DNA of 46,641 nt from Candidatus Nitrosopumilus sp. (lineage in GTDB: Archaea; Thermoproteota; Nitrososphaeria; Nitrososphaerales; Nitrosopumilaceae). The stretch is from the NCBI GenBank assembly GCA_018263505.1, contig JAANXA010000032.1, forward strand, positions 1 through 46,641. Reading direction: 5' to 3'. The translations under genes and the position numbers were made by a program. Shown piece by piece: positions 1 through 8,149 of the stretch (the first letter of the stretch is position 1; every line of letters starts with the position of its first letter). Under the pieces are notes generated by a model. The model did no database searches. It worked only from the letters and a program-made list of their open reading frames with translations, and was not told the origin of the DNA.

Positions 1-103
1 TGGTTCAACTGTTGGTTCAACTGTTGGTTCAACTGTTGGTTCAACTGTTGGTTCAACTGTTGGTTCAACTGTTGGTTCAACTGTTGGTTCAACTGTTGGT
101 TCA
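1..103. repeat. 12-bp perfect tandem repeat (TVEP-coding)
   Basis: The unit TGGTTCAACTGT is repeated eight times without a mismatch, followed by a partial ninth copy (TGGTTCA), and the array reaches the left edge. On the minus strand it encodes Thr-Val-Glu-Pro. Identity at every third position implies recent expansion or homogenisation, and copy number may vary between strains. Confidence 0.95.
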
Positions 104-576
104 GAGACTAAATTATTAAAAGAAGAGCCAATAATTTCTACCTCCTCAGTTCCAGAAGGTAGTTCAACACTTAGAGTTCTACTTTGTAAAGTTGTTAAAG
201 TCTCAGTGGAGTTTGGTTCATCGCCATCAGCTAAAACAATAAAGTCATCATCCTCACCATTAAAAGTAGAATCAAAAAAGGTTCTATCCAAAGTGATATT
301 TAAGATTCCAGGAGAATCAGTAACATCAACAGAAATTATCATTGAAATAAAATCCAAATCCAATTCCACATTTGAAATAGATAGTCCAGTTGCAGTATAA
401 TCCACATCAAAAGAAGTACCATTAATATCTACAGAAAATGTTTCAGCATATACAAGAGTAGATGAAAGTACTGTTAAAAAGATCAAACCTAGAGAAATTT
501 TCAATAGCGTATTAACATTAGGAAAATGATTAAGTTTTTTATCATGAATTTTATTCATTACAAATTCATTTGACAT
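1..576 (-). CDS. exported protein with TVEP tandem repeats (partial, runs off left edge)
   Basis: The reading frame begins at ATG 576 on the minus strand and stays open to base 1, so only the first 192 residues are visible. Residues about 20-45 form a hydrophobic stretch ending in VYA-ET, a signal peptide or N-terminal anchor. An acidic, Thr/Ser-rich beta-type region follows (about residues 46-155). From about residue 158 the protein becomes a Thr-Val-Glu-Pro repeat that continues out of the window. This looks like an exported surface or cell-envelope protein with a Pro-rich stalk. I do not recognise a named family. Function is inferred only from the signal sequence and repeat. The left part and the stop are missing. 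Confidence 0.7.
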   Translation of the reverse strand, partial: MSNEFVMNKIHDKKLNHFPNVNTLLKISLGLIFLTVLSSTLVYAETFSVDINGTSFDVDYTATGLSISNVELDLDFISMIISVDVTDSPGILNITLDRTFFDSTFNGEDDDFIVLADGDEPNSTETLTTLQSRTLSVELPSGTEEVEIIGSSFNNLVSEPTVEPTVEPTVEPTVEPTVEPTVEPTVEPTVEP

Positions 577-684
577 GTTAGATTTCCTCAAAAAGGGTGT
601 TAAAAACAAAGAGACGATAATTAATCACGTATGTGTCAAATTTTTTAATTATCTTTAAAATTCAGGCAGCAAATATTTGTTAAT

Positions 685-1617
685 TTAGATGACACCACGA
701 AGTATCTGAATGATTTTCTCAGCAATCACGTTAGCAGCTAGAGATTGAGCCTCTTTTGTTTGAGCACCAATATGAGGTGTCAAAATAACATTATCTAATT
801 CTGCAAGTTTGGTTCCAATTGCAGGTTCTTTTTCAAATACATCTAAAGCCGCACCACCTAATGTTCCAGATTTTAATGCATCATACAATGCATCTTCATC
901 AACTACACCACCTCGTGAAGTATTGATAATCTTAGCAGTATTTTTCATCGTAGACATTTTTTGTGCATCTAAAAGATGATACGTTGAATCCAACAATGGA
1001 ACATGTATTGATATATAATCAGAACTTTGTAAAAGAGTATTCAAATCAGCTTTCATTAATCCTACTTCTTTTGAGAATTCTTCATCTATTGGAACGACAT
1101 CATAACCAATAATATTCATGTTAAGTGCATGTGCAAGTCTTCCCAATCTCTTTCCAATATTTCCTAACCCTATAATTCCAAGATATTTTCCTCTTAATTC
1201 AGTACCCTTTAGTTCTTTTTTGAGCCATTGTTCATTTCTAATTGCTCTATCACCACGTGTTGTTTGTCTTGCTAGAGATAGCATTAAACCTAAAACTAAT
1301 TCAGCTACTGCATTCATTGCACCTTCTACGGCATTAATTACACGAATGTTTTTTGTTTTTGCAGCTTCTTGATCAACATTATCTAGCCCTACTCCAACTC
1401 GTGCAATTATTTTACAATTATCAGCTTTTTCAATTATTTCCTTAGTAATGGTAGTTCTACTTCTAACAATAACTATATTGAAACTCGAAATTTTTTCTAA
1501 AATTTCTTCAGGAGTGATTGTAGGTTCATAAGAAACCTTCAGGCCATTATCTTCTAAAATTTTATTCAAAATCGGATCTACTTCATCACAAATTAAAACT
1601 GAATCTTCAAAACTCAT
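685..1617 (-). CDS. serA: D-3-phosphoglycerate dehydrogenase
   Basis: This enzyme oxidises 3-phosphoglycerate to 3-phosphohydroxypyruvate with NAD, the first step of serine synthesis in the cytosol. The 310 residues follow the D-isomer 2-hydroxyacid dehydrogenase plan. The NAD motif GLGNIG lies at residues 150-155. The catalytic triad fits Arg235 (NTSRGG), Glu264 (FEKEP) and His282 (TPHIG). The protein is short, without the C-terminal ACT regulatory domain of many bacterial SerA proteins, so serine feedback through ACT is not expected. Start ATG at 1617. It lies downstream of nirK on the same strand with 67 bp between and is probably a separate gene. Another 2-hydroxyacid dehydrogenase specificity cannot be excluded. 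Confidence 0.88.
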   Translation of the reverse strand: MSFEDSVLICDEVDPILNKILEDNGLKVSYEPTITPEEILEKISSFNIVIVRSRTTITKEIIEKADNCKIIARVGVGLDNVDQEAAKTKNIRVINAVEGAMNAVAELVLGLMLSLARQTTRGDRAIRNEQWLKKELKGTELRGKYLGIIGLGNIGKRLGRLAHALNMNIIGYDVVPIDEEFSKEVGLMKADLNTLLQSSDYISIHVPLLDSTYHLLDAQKMSTMKNTAKIINTSRGGVVDEDALYDALKSGTLGGAALDVFEKEPAIGTKLAELDNVILTPHIGAQTKEAQSLAANVIAEKIIQILRGVI

Positions 1618-1684
1618 GTATTAATAAAAAAATGTGCAGAATATAATTCATTAAAAAAACAAAAAAATGAAAAATGAAGATTGA

Positions 1685-3094
1685 TTAGCCTAAGATCTTT
1701 TCAGCTACTACAGGAATTACTTCCCATAGAGGAATTGCACCTTCTGCTTTCAATTCAGAAACGACATCATCAGTGTATAGACCATGTATGTTTATTGCTG
1801 GGTGTGCAATACTGTTTGCTCCCATTGGTGGGACAGCGTCACTAGGATTACCTAGGACATATGCATATGATGCTACGGGTTCAGGAATGACTTCTGCATC
1901 AACGAAAACTGGGTTTAAGTTGAATGGGTCACCTGCAACAAATAGACCAATACCGCCAGTATAAATTGCTGCATAGTCATGGTTTACAAGAGCATAAACT
2001 CCTGGTTCGTCAAATACCAAATCTGCAATCATGTTTTGTGAACCTCCGAGTAACCATGTTTCAGTTGCTCCGGATTGTACTCTATTGCCTTGGACAACTC
2101 TATCCAAAATTTCTCCAACAATGTGGAAGTATAATGGTTCGTTACCATGGTTTTCAATAAAGAGTCTTACGTGTTGATCATTTTCAACATACATAAGTTG
2201 TGATTGCATATGTTCTAGTTCAAGACCATTCCATGGTTGTGCAACAAAGATGTTTTTGTTTGTATCACCTTTGATAAGCAAGTTGTGTGCCATGTTTGGT
2301 ACATAACCAAATTGGATACCGTTAACTACTGTTGCAGAGTTATGATGTTTGAACATTGCTCCTGCATCATAATTGCCATCGTCGTTAAGATACAATTGGT
2401 TGAACTGAAGTTGGAACTCTAATGCGTCTGCATCGTAGAATACTCTGTCGAGTTCACCGCTACCACTGGTCTTCTCTACCATTAATTTCTTGTATCCGTT
2501 TGCAGGATCAACAATTGCAATTCCGTACATGCCGGAAAATACGTGTTGGTCCATACCAACTAAGTGGACACCAGAGCAATGGTATTTGAATACACCAGCA
2601 GATTCTGCGATGTAACAGTATTGGCTAGTCTCTCCAGGATTAACTGCATCAAATGCTAATGCTGTAATTTGTGATGCGTGCATGTCGTTACCGTGACCAG
2701 TAACTTCATCCTCTGGAATTGTTAGTGTCATTTGTACAACGTCACCTTGTGTAACTCTAAGTGTTGGTCCTGGGACTTGTCCACTAAAAGTCATGGCGTT
2801 GAAGGTTTTTCCTCCCATGATTGGAAGTTCGACACTTTCACCAGTGAGATTGAACTCAACTACGTTGCGTCCAGTATCTGCTAATGCACCACAATCAGTT
2901 TCTGCAAATGCTTGAGGCATTACAAGTTGTAAACCGCCCATTTGATGGATTTGTTCAATTACATTGACATCCATTTCTGCAATATCAACTGATTGTCCAG
3001 CAATCTGGGTTTGTGTGTATGTGCTTCCGAATAAGGTTGCTCCCATTACAGCTACTGCTGCAACTGTAAAGAGCATACTCATACGCTTATTCAT
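1685..3094 (-). CDS. nirK: copper-containing nitrite reductase / NirK-type multicopper oxidase
   Basis: This is an exported two-cupredoxin-domain enzyme; NirK reduces nitrite to NO, and in ammonia-oxidizing archaea it is highly expressed with a debated role in ammonia oxidation. There is a signal peptide (residues 1 to about 25). Type 1 copper ligands fit His134, Cys173, His184 and Met189. Type 2 ligands fit His139, His172 and His324. The catalytic Asp equivalent (Asp98 in bacterial NirK) is Asp137, in the HGNDMH motif. The C-terminal cupredoxin domain contains VNHDYAAIYTGG, matching the NirK VNHN region. At 469 residues it is longer than bacterial NirK (about 340-380), with extra N-terminal sequence around residues 30-70. 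The gene is divergent from fumarase and has a TATA box suited to a leaderless mRNA. Confidence 0.9.
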   Translation of the reverse strand: MNKRMSMLFTVAAVAVMGATLFGSTYTQTQIAGQSVDIAEMDVNVIEQIHQMGGLQLVMPQAFAETDCGALADTGRNVVEFNLTGESVELPIMGGKTFNAMTFSGQVPGPTLRVTQGDVVQMTLTIPEDEVTGHGNDMHASQITALAFDAVNPGETSQYCYIAESAGVFKYHCSGVHLVGMDQHVFSGMYGIAIVDPANGYKKLMVEKTSGSGELDRVFYDADALEFQLQFNQLYLNDDGNYDAGAMFKHHNSATVVNGIQFGYVPNMAHNLLIKGDTNKNIFVAQPWNGLELEHMQSQLMYVENDQHVRLFIENHGNEPLYFHIVGEILDRVVQGNRVQSGATETWLLGGSQNMIADLVFDEPGVYALVNHDYAAIYTGGIGLFVAGDPFNLNPVFVDAEVIPEPVASYAYVLGNPSDAVPPMGANSIAHPAINIHGLYTDDVVSELKAEGAIPLWEVIPVVAEKILG

Positions 3095-3113
3095 GAATTA
3101 GATGAATTTTCTT

Positions 3114-3123
3114 TATTATATAA
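3114..3123 (-). promoter_or_regulatory. TATA box of nirK
   Basis: On the minus strand the sequence reads TTATATAATA, centred about 24 bp upstream of the nirK ATG (3094). With archaeal TATA-to-start spacing this puts transcription start at or next to the ATG, a leaderless mRNA. The near-symmetric box could also serve the divergent fumarase gene. Confidence 0.6.
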
Positions 3124-3185
3124 TGTTTAAGCCAGATCTCACCATACTGAAAAGAATGAATAGGGACAAAGACATCAATTCACAT

Positions 3186-4547
3186 ATGAAATTTAGAATT
3201 GATGAAGATTCTCTAGGTAAAGTTAAAATTCCAGCAGATGCATACTATGGGGCATTTACAGGAAGAGCAATTAAACAATATCATGTTACAGGAAACAAAA
3301 GCCATGAAAATTTGATAAAATCTTTTGTGATGATTAAGCGATCTGCAGCTATTGCAAATATGAAAACTAAGGCTATCGATTCAAAACGTGGAAAAGCAAT
3401 AGTTTCTGCATGTGATAAAATTCTGTCAGGAAAACATGTAGATCAATTCGTAGTAGATATGATAAACTCAGGAGCTGGTACTGCATTTAATATGAATTCA
3501 AATGAGGTAATTGCAAATGTTGCATTAGAAGTTCTCCATAAAAAGAAAGGACAGCATCAATTCTTACATCCAAATGATCATGTCAACATGTCACAGTCAA
3601 GTAATGATACCTATCCAACAGCCATGCATGTTGCAATTTTGATGAACCTCAAAGAAACAATTCCTGCAATTGACATTTTAATAAAATCATTATCTAAAAA
3701 AACAAAACAATTCTCATCATTTAAAAAAATTGGTAGAACACATCTAATGGATGCATTACCAGTAACACTTGGAAGTGAATTTGCAGCTTATGTGACATCA
3801 ATCAGTAAAGCACGAAATGAGATTGTTTCATCACAAAAAGAATTACAAAATGTTGCACTTGGAGGAACTGCAGTAGGTTCTGGGGCAAACACACCAAAAG
3901 GGTATAGAAAAATTGCAATTTCAGAACTTGGAAAAATTTCTAAACTTTCACTAAAACCGGAAAAAGATATGCAACATAGTTTACAAAGTAAATTTGCAGT
4001 TGTAAATGCGTCAAGTGCATTACGAAACTTGGTATTAGAAATTGGCAAATTATCAAATGATATTAGATTAATGGCATCAGGTCCTATTGCAGGGTTGGCA
4101 GAATTAGGAATTCCAGCAGTACATGCAGGTTCATCAATTATGCCAGGAAAAGTAAATCCATCATTAGCTGAATGTATGAATATGATTTGTTTTAATGTGA
4201 TTGGAAATGATACTGCAGTATCTTATGCAGCACAAAGTGGACAGTTTGAGTTAAACGTAATGTTACCGGGGATGTTAAAATGCATGTTAGAGTCAACAGA
4301 TATGCTCAAAAATTTCTTACCAATTTTTTCTGCAAATCTAATCGATGGCCTTACTGCAAATAAAGACAAATTACGTGCAGATATAGAAAATAGCCCAGTC
4401 ATAGTTACATTGCTGACTCCAAAAATAGGATATCTAAAATCAGCACAATTATTCAAAGAGTCATTAAAAACAGGGAAAACAATCAGAGAATTGGTAGTGT
4501 CCAAGAAATTAATGAGTAACAAAGAAATCGATTCATTATTTGGATAA
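3186..4547 (+). CDS. fumC: class II fumarate hydratase (fumarase/aspartase superfamily)
   Basis: It is predicted to interconvert fumarate and malate. The superfamily signature GSSIMPGKVNP is at about residues 315-325 and includes the mobile SS-loop catalytic serine. GRTHLMDA (about 184-191) has the His typical of fumarase, where aspartase has Gln. Other stretches (DAYYG near the N terminus, HVNMSQSSNDT) are shared with aspartase, so fumarase is preferred but not certain. I chose ATG 3186 (MKFRIDEDSLG), which fits the family N terminus; ATGs at 3102 and 3156 would add a poorly conserved extension. Only 3 bp separate its stop from the next gene, suggesting co-transcription. Confidence 0.85.
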   Translation: MKFRIDEDSLGKVKIPADAYYGAFTGRAIKQYHVTGNKSHENLIKSFVMIKRSAAIANMKTKAIDSKRGKAIVSACDKILSGKHVDQFVVDMINSGAGTAFNMNSNEVIANVALEVLHKKKGQHQFLHPNDHVNMSQSSNDTYPTAMHVAILMNLKETIPAIDILIKSLSKKTKQFSSFKKIGRTHLMDALPVTLGSEFAAYVTSISKARNEIVSSQKELQNVALGGTAVGSGANTPKGYRKIAISELGKISKLSLKPEKDMQHSLQSKFAVVNASSALRNLVLEIGKLSNDIRLMASGPIAGLAELGIPAVHAGSSIMPGKVNPSLAECMNMICFNVIGNDTAVSYAAQSGQFELNVMLPGMLKCMLESTDMLKNFLPIFSANLIDGLTANKDKLRADIENSPVIVTLLTPKIGYLKSAQLFKESLKTGKTIRELVVSKKLMSNKEIDSLFG

Positions 4548-4550
4548 ATA

Positions 4551-5819
4551 ATGGCAAAGATTTTTGTAGAATCTTACGGATGCTCTGCAAGTTTTGCAGA
4601 TGGAGAAATGATATCAGGATTAGTTTTAAACGGGGGCCATACATTGGTTGAAAATTCTGAAGAATCAGATTTGAACATTGTTGTGACATGTTCAGTTAAA
4701 GATGCTACTGCAAACAAAATGATTCACAGAATAAAATCATTAAAATCAAAACCACTTGTTGTTGCAGGATGCCTACCAAAAGCAGAACAAGTTACAGTAG
4801 AAAAATTTACAGAAAATGCAAGTTTACTTGGTCCTAATTCACTTGGAAAGACACTTCAAATAATTGACTCCACATTAAAAGGTGAAAAACAAATTGCGTT
4901 AGACGATACGGATCTATCAAAAGTTGGACTTCCAAAAGTTAGACTTAATCCAGTAGTAGGAATTGTAGAAATTGCAAGTGGATGTATGAGTGAATGTACA
5001 TTTTGTCAAACGAAATTATCAAAAGGTGATCTTACAAGTTACAGATTAGGCGATATTGTAAGGCAAGTTCAAACTGAAATTAAAGAAGGGTGTAAAGAAG
5101 TGTGGTTAACATCTACAGATAATGGGTGTTATGGATTTGATATTGGTACTGACTTACCAACATTAGTAAATTCAGTTTCAGAAATTCCAGGGGATTTTAT
5201 GATTAGAGTAGGAATGATGAATCCAATGTATATGCCAAGAATAAAAGAGAATTTGATAAAATCTTTTCATAATGACAAAGTCTTCAAATTTCTTCACATT
5301 CCAGTACAATGTGGAAGTGATAAAGTACTAAATGATATGAAGAGAGGCCACACATCTGAAACGTTCAGAAATATTATAAAAAAAGTAAATAGTGAATTTG
5401 ATAGATTTACAATTTCAACTGATATCATAGTAGGATTCCCTACAGAAACTGAGGATGACTTTCAAAAAACAATTGATTTGCTAAATGATGTCAAACCAGA
5501 TGTAGTAAATTTGTCAAAATATAGTTCTAGACCAGGAACTGATGCAGCAGAGATGAAACAAATTGATGTTGCAGAAGTTAAAAGAAGAAGTAAGATAATT
5601 TTTGAACAGATCAACAAAATATCAATAGAGAACAACAAAAAGTGGATCGGTTGGAAAGGAAAAGTTTTGTTTGATGAAAAAACAGATGAGGGAATCAAAG
5701 GGAGAAATTACGCATACAAACCTATTTTTGTTCAAGATGATGTGAGTATTGGTCAGTATCATACAGTTAAGATTACTGATGTAGCAGTAAATACACTACT
5801 TGGAAAGATCGCAAGCTAA
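4551..5819 (+). CDS. tRNA threonylcarbamoyladenosine methylthiotransferase (MiaB/CDKAL1-like)
   Basis: This is a radical-SAM enzyme expected to methylthiolate t6A37 in tRNA, as archaeal/eukaryal CDKAL1-type proteins do. The N-terminal domain carries three cysteines (Cys11, Cys47, Cys74) for one iron-sulfur cluster. The radical-SAM CxxxCxxC motif is Cys145, Cys149 and Cys152. The last 60 or so residues fit a TRAM RNA-binding domain. The 422-residue length is normal for the family. ATG 4551 lies 3 bp after the fumarase stop, so it is probably in the same transcript, although the functions are unrelated. Confidence 0.87.
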   Translation: MAKIFVESYGCSASFADGEMISGLVLNGGHTLVENSEESDLNIVVTCSVKDATANKMIHRIKSLKSKPLVVAGCLPKAEQVTVEKFTENASLLGPNSLGKTLQIIDSTLKGEKQIALDDTDLSKVGLPKVRLNPVVGIVEIASGCMSECTFCQTKLSKGDLTSYRLGDIVRQVQTEIKEGCKEVWLTSTDNGCYGFDIGTDLPTLVNSVSEIPGDFMIRVGMMNPMYMPRIKENLIKSFHNDKVFKFLHIPVQCGSDKVLNDMKRGHTSETFRNIIKKVNSEFDRFTISTDIIVGFPTETEDDFQKTIDLLNDVKPDVVNLSKYSSRPGTDAAEMKQIDVAEVKRRSKIIFEQINKISIENNKKWIGWKGKVLFDEKTDEGIKGRNYAYKPIFVQDDVSIGQYHTVKITDVAVNTLLGKIAS

Positions 5820-5892
5820 ATTTTTTAGATCTAGAATTTGATTAAAAAAACGTAAGAAGGTTTTTTATCTAAATCATAAAACAAGATCAGAA

Positions 5893-6840
5893 ATGAGTTA
5901 TCAAGTCAAAGAACCAATTTTAGTCATAGGCTTAGGAGGAGCAGGCTCAAAGTTAGCAATCAAAGCCAAAGATACACTCAATTCAGATTATTTACTAATT
6001 AGTAATGATCAAAAAGATTTTTCATCAAATAATTCTTCTATTCATATTTCAACTGAATCAATCATCAATCCATCTGTTCAATTGATCAGAGGTTCAACAT
6101 ACAAAGAATTTGATGAAATTAAATCAAAAATTTCAAAGTATTCTACAATTATAATGATGAGCAATCTTGCAGGAAAAGCAGGAGCGGCAATGGCACCAAT
6201 AGTTTCTGAGATATGTAAAGAAGCAGATAAAGGATTAATTTCATTTGCCATCATGCCTTTCAAATATGAAAAAGACAGAATTTTCAATTCAGGAGTGTCC
6301 TTGAAGAGAATTAGAGAAAATTCAAAATGCACCATTGTGTTAGATAATGACTCATTGTTAGATAGTAATCCAGATTTAACTCCAAAATCATGTTACAATA
6401 TTGCAAATTCAGCAATAATGCACGTTATCAAATCATTAGAATCATCTGAAGTATCAACTGAAACAAGTATTCTTTCAACAGGTAAAGAAGGTCAAGATAT
6501 TGAAGATTCACTTAGAGATTCACTAAAAATGCTTTATGATAACGCACCACCAAATGCAATTAAACGTTCAATGTTGTATGTTGTAGGAGGAAGCGATATT
6601 CCAATAGGAGTATTAAACTCAATTACAAATCTAACTAATGGGATCATCAATGAAAGTAATTCACAAATTGATATGACAATTGCTGAGGAATCAAAAGTAG
6701 TAATGTTGTCATCAATTCAAGGAATGACTAAATTTGACAAGTATGACCCTCTAGGAATGATTCCACAAGAAAATACACTTGATTGGTCAACACCTGATTG
6801 CAGTATTGATTGTAAATTAGATTTGTATCAACTAGAATAA
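5893..6840 (+). CDS. divergent FtsZ/tubulin-like protein, GTP motif degenerate
   Basis: The N terminus GLGGAGSK (residues 13-20) matches the nucleotide-binding start of FtsZ. Residues about 85-130 align with the FtsZ region around its tubulin signature, but GGGTGTGAAP is replaced by AGKAGAAMAP (93-102). The downstream MPFKYEKDRI matches the FtsZ PFxFEGxxR segment. I see no NxDxxD T7 loop. The 315-residue protein therefore keeps the fold but probably not GTP hydrolysis. Established knowledge: Nitrosopumilus divides with Cdv/ESCRT proteins and carries a divergent FtsZ homologue (Nmar_1262 from memory). It stands alone between the methylthiotransferase and the convergent L31e gene. Confidence 0.75.
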   Translation: MSYQVKEPILVIGLGGAGSKLAIKAKDTLNSDYLLISNDQKDFSSNNSSIHISTESIINPSVQLIRGSTYKEFDEIKSKISKYSTIIMMSNLAGKAGAAMAPIVSEICKEADKGLISFAIMPFKYEKDRIFNSGVSLKRIRENSKCTIVLDNDSLLDSNPDLTPKSCYNIANSAIMHVIKSLESSEVSTETSILSTGKEGQDIEDSLRDSLKMLYDNAPPNAIKRSMLYVVGGSDIPIGVLNSITNLTNGIINESNSQIDMTIAEESKVVMLSSIQGMTKFDKYDPLGMIPQENTLDWSTPDCSIDCKLDLYQLE

Positions 6841-6880
6841 AATAATTTTTTAAAATTAAATTTTTAAAATGTAAACTTAG

Positions 6881-7336
6881 TTATTCTGTTTTTGTTTCTT
6901 TAGCTGGCTCTTCTGTTTTTGTTTCTTTAGCTGGCTCTTCTGTTTTTGTTTCTTTAGCTGGCTCTTCTGTTTTTGTTTCTTTAGCTGGCTCTTCTGTTTT
7001 TGTTTCTTTAGTTGGCTCTTCTACTTTATCTTCAATTTTTTTGGTTTCTTTTTCAGGAGTTACTACAGTATCTGTATCTTCATTGTATGGAGACACAAGA
7101 ACATAACCTTCATCAGTTTTACTCATTCTAACTCTAATTTTTCGTGGAGGATTTCTAATACCTTTTGACCAAATTTGTTGAGATAATTCTTCTTCAATTT
7201 TTATTTCTTCAACTTTCATATGATGACGAGCAAATTCTTTAATCATGTTAATTGCTCTAACTGCTCTATGTTGAGATTGTGAAAGTTTTACTTTGCCTAA
7301 AGGAATTGTATAAACTCGTTCTAATTCTTGAGACAT
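6881..7336 (-). CDS. rpl31e: 50S ribosomal protein L31e with repeated C-terminal tail
   Basis: Residues 1 to about 85 are a standard archaeal L31e (YTIPLGKVKLS, PPRKIRVRM). L31e sits near the peptide exit tunnel. The protein has 151 residues where the family usually has about 80-100. The extra part is charged, ending in one EEPTKETKT and four EEPAKETKT units. The gene begins directly after the L39e stop, with a GGAGGT ribosome site inside the end of L39e, so the two are translationally coupled. The core assignment is secure; the role of the tail is unknown. Confidence 0.93.
   Translation of the reverse strand: MSQELERVYTIPLGKVKLSQSQHRAVRAINMIKEFARHHMKVEEIKIEEELSQQIWSKGIRNPPRKIRVRMSKTDEGYVLVSPYNEDTDTVVTPEKETKKIEDKVEEPTKETKTEEPAKETKTEEPAKETKTEEPAKETKTEEPAKETKTE
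6887..7021. repeat. 27-bp tandem repeat coding the L31e tail
   Basis: Five consecutive 27-bp units encode EEPTKETKT (first) and EEPAKETKT (next four). The four later units are almost identical at DNA level, including codon choice, which points to recent duplication rather than ancient divergence. Confidence 0.93.
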
Positions 7337-7495
7337 CTATCCTACCTCCACATCAGTTGATCTCCAAGCCCTACGTTTAGGATTTGTTCTGACACCTCTT
7401 TTTGTTTTGAGGATAATCCAAGCTGGCACAGGCGAAGTCTGTTTTGTTTTCTTTAACAAACGAATCTTTCGTGGTGAGGACTTGCGAGCAGCCAT
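7337..7495 (-). CDS. rpl39e: 50S ribosomal protein L39e
   Basis: This 52-residue, very basic protein starts MAARKSSPRKIRLLKK and ends with the L39e pattern RTNPKRRAWRSTDVEV. L39e lines the peptide exit tunnel. ATG at 7495, TAG at 7337-7339, immediately followed by the L31e start. The L39e-L31e pair is a conserved archaeal ribosomal operon. In many archaea eIF6 follows, but here the next gene downstream is the convergent FtsZ-like gene. Confidence 0.95.
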   Translation of the reverse strand: MAARKSSPRKIRLLKKTKQTSPVPAWIILKTKRGVRTNPKRRAWRSTDVEVG

Positions 7496-7532
7496 AAGTT
7501 TTCAGGCACGAAGAGCTCTTTTTAAATGAATC

Positions 7533-8078
7533 TCAGGATTTTACGCAATCATGAATCTGTTTTAAGATTCTAGCAGAAGCACCCCAAACAATTTGATTTT
7601 GATACTCAAATGTGAACATTTCTTGGATTTTATTATGCTCAGGATCAGGATCTCTTGCAATTGTTTGTAAAAATGCCTTCAAAGGAATATGTAAAATTTT
7701 TTCAACTTCAGCATTTGCCAAAAGTGTTGGAATTGTATCAAGAACAGTAACAAATGGGAATATCAAAAAACCAGAATTCAAAGTAATTACCGGATCTAGT
7801 TTGCCAATCACTTGTTCCCTAGTAATAGTTAATCCTATCTCCTCATATGTCTCACGTAATGCAGTTTCTAAAAAATCAGAATCATTATCAAATTTTCCAC
7901 CAGGAAATGAAATTTCACCAGCATGTATTTTCAAATGTTTTGGTTTTTTTGTCATTAAAAGGTTGGGAGTATCTCCGTAAATTATTACAAGAATGGAAGC
8001 TAGCCTAAATTTTCCATCAATGGGTGTTTCAAAAATCACATCATTGGATAATCTTGATTTTAATTCAAACAGATTCAT
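7533..8078 (-). CDS. NUDIX hydrolase, CoA pyrophosphatase (NudL)-like
   Basis: The 181-residue protein has a complete NUDIX box: GGKFDNDSDFLETALRETYEEIGL pattern, with the REXXEE core at residues about 77-82. It is preceded by the HAGEISFPGGK motif typical of the CoA-pyrophosphatase subfamily (NudL/Nudt7). It is predicted to cleave CoA or related nucleotides into 4'-phosphopantetheine and ADP, but other NUDIX substrates are possible. It is divergent from the MetF-like gene, with 71 bp between starts. Confidence 0.8.
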   Translation of the reverse strand: MNLFELKSRLSNDVIFETPIDGKFRLASILVIIYGDTPNLLMTKKPKHLKIHAGEISFPGGKFDNDSDFLETALRETYEEIGLTITREQVIGKLDPVITLNSGFLIFPFVTVLDTIPTLLANAEVEKILHIPLKAFLQTIARDPDPEHNKIQEMFTFEYQNQIVWGASARILKQIHDCVKS

Positions 8079-8149
8079 TTCATTTTCCTACTTTTACACG
8101 TCTGTTTTGGTATTCAAAGGTTTTAACCAAGGTTACAAGAAATGAAAAT

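Noticed and set aside
1681-1690. TTAGCCTAAG resembling half a DtxR operator
   Set aside because: It is the end of the nirK coding sequence (Leu-Gly-stop), with no promoter near.
3102-3185. N-terminal extension of fumarase from ATG 3102
   Set aside because: It would cover the divergent nirK promoter and is not family-like; ATG 3186 matches the usual start.
6890-7021. 27-bp repeats as a CRISPR array
   Set aside because: No spacers between units, and the repeat is in frame within L31e.
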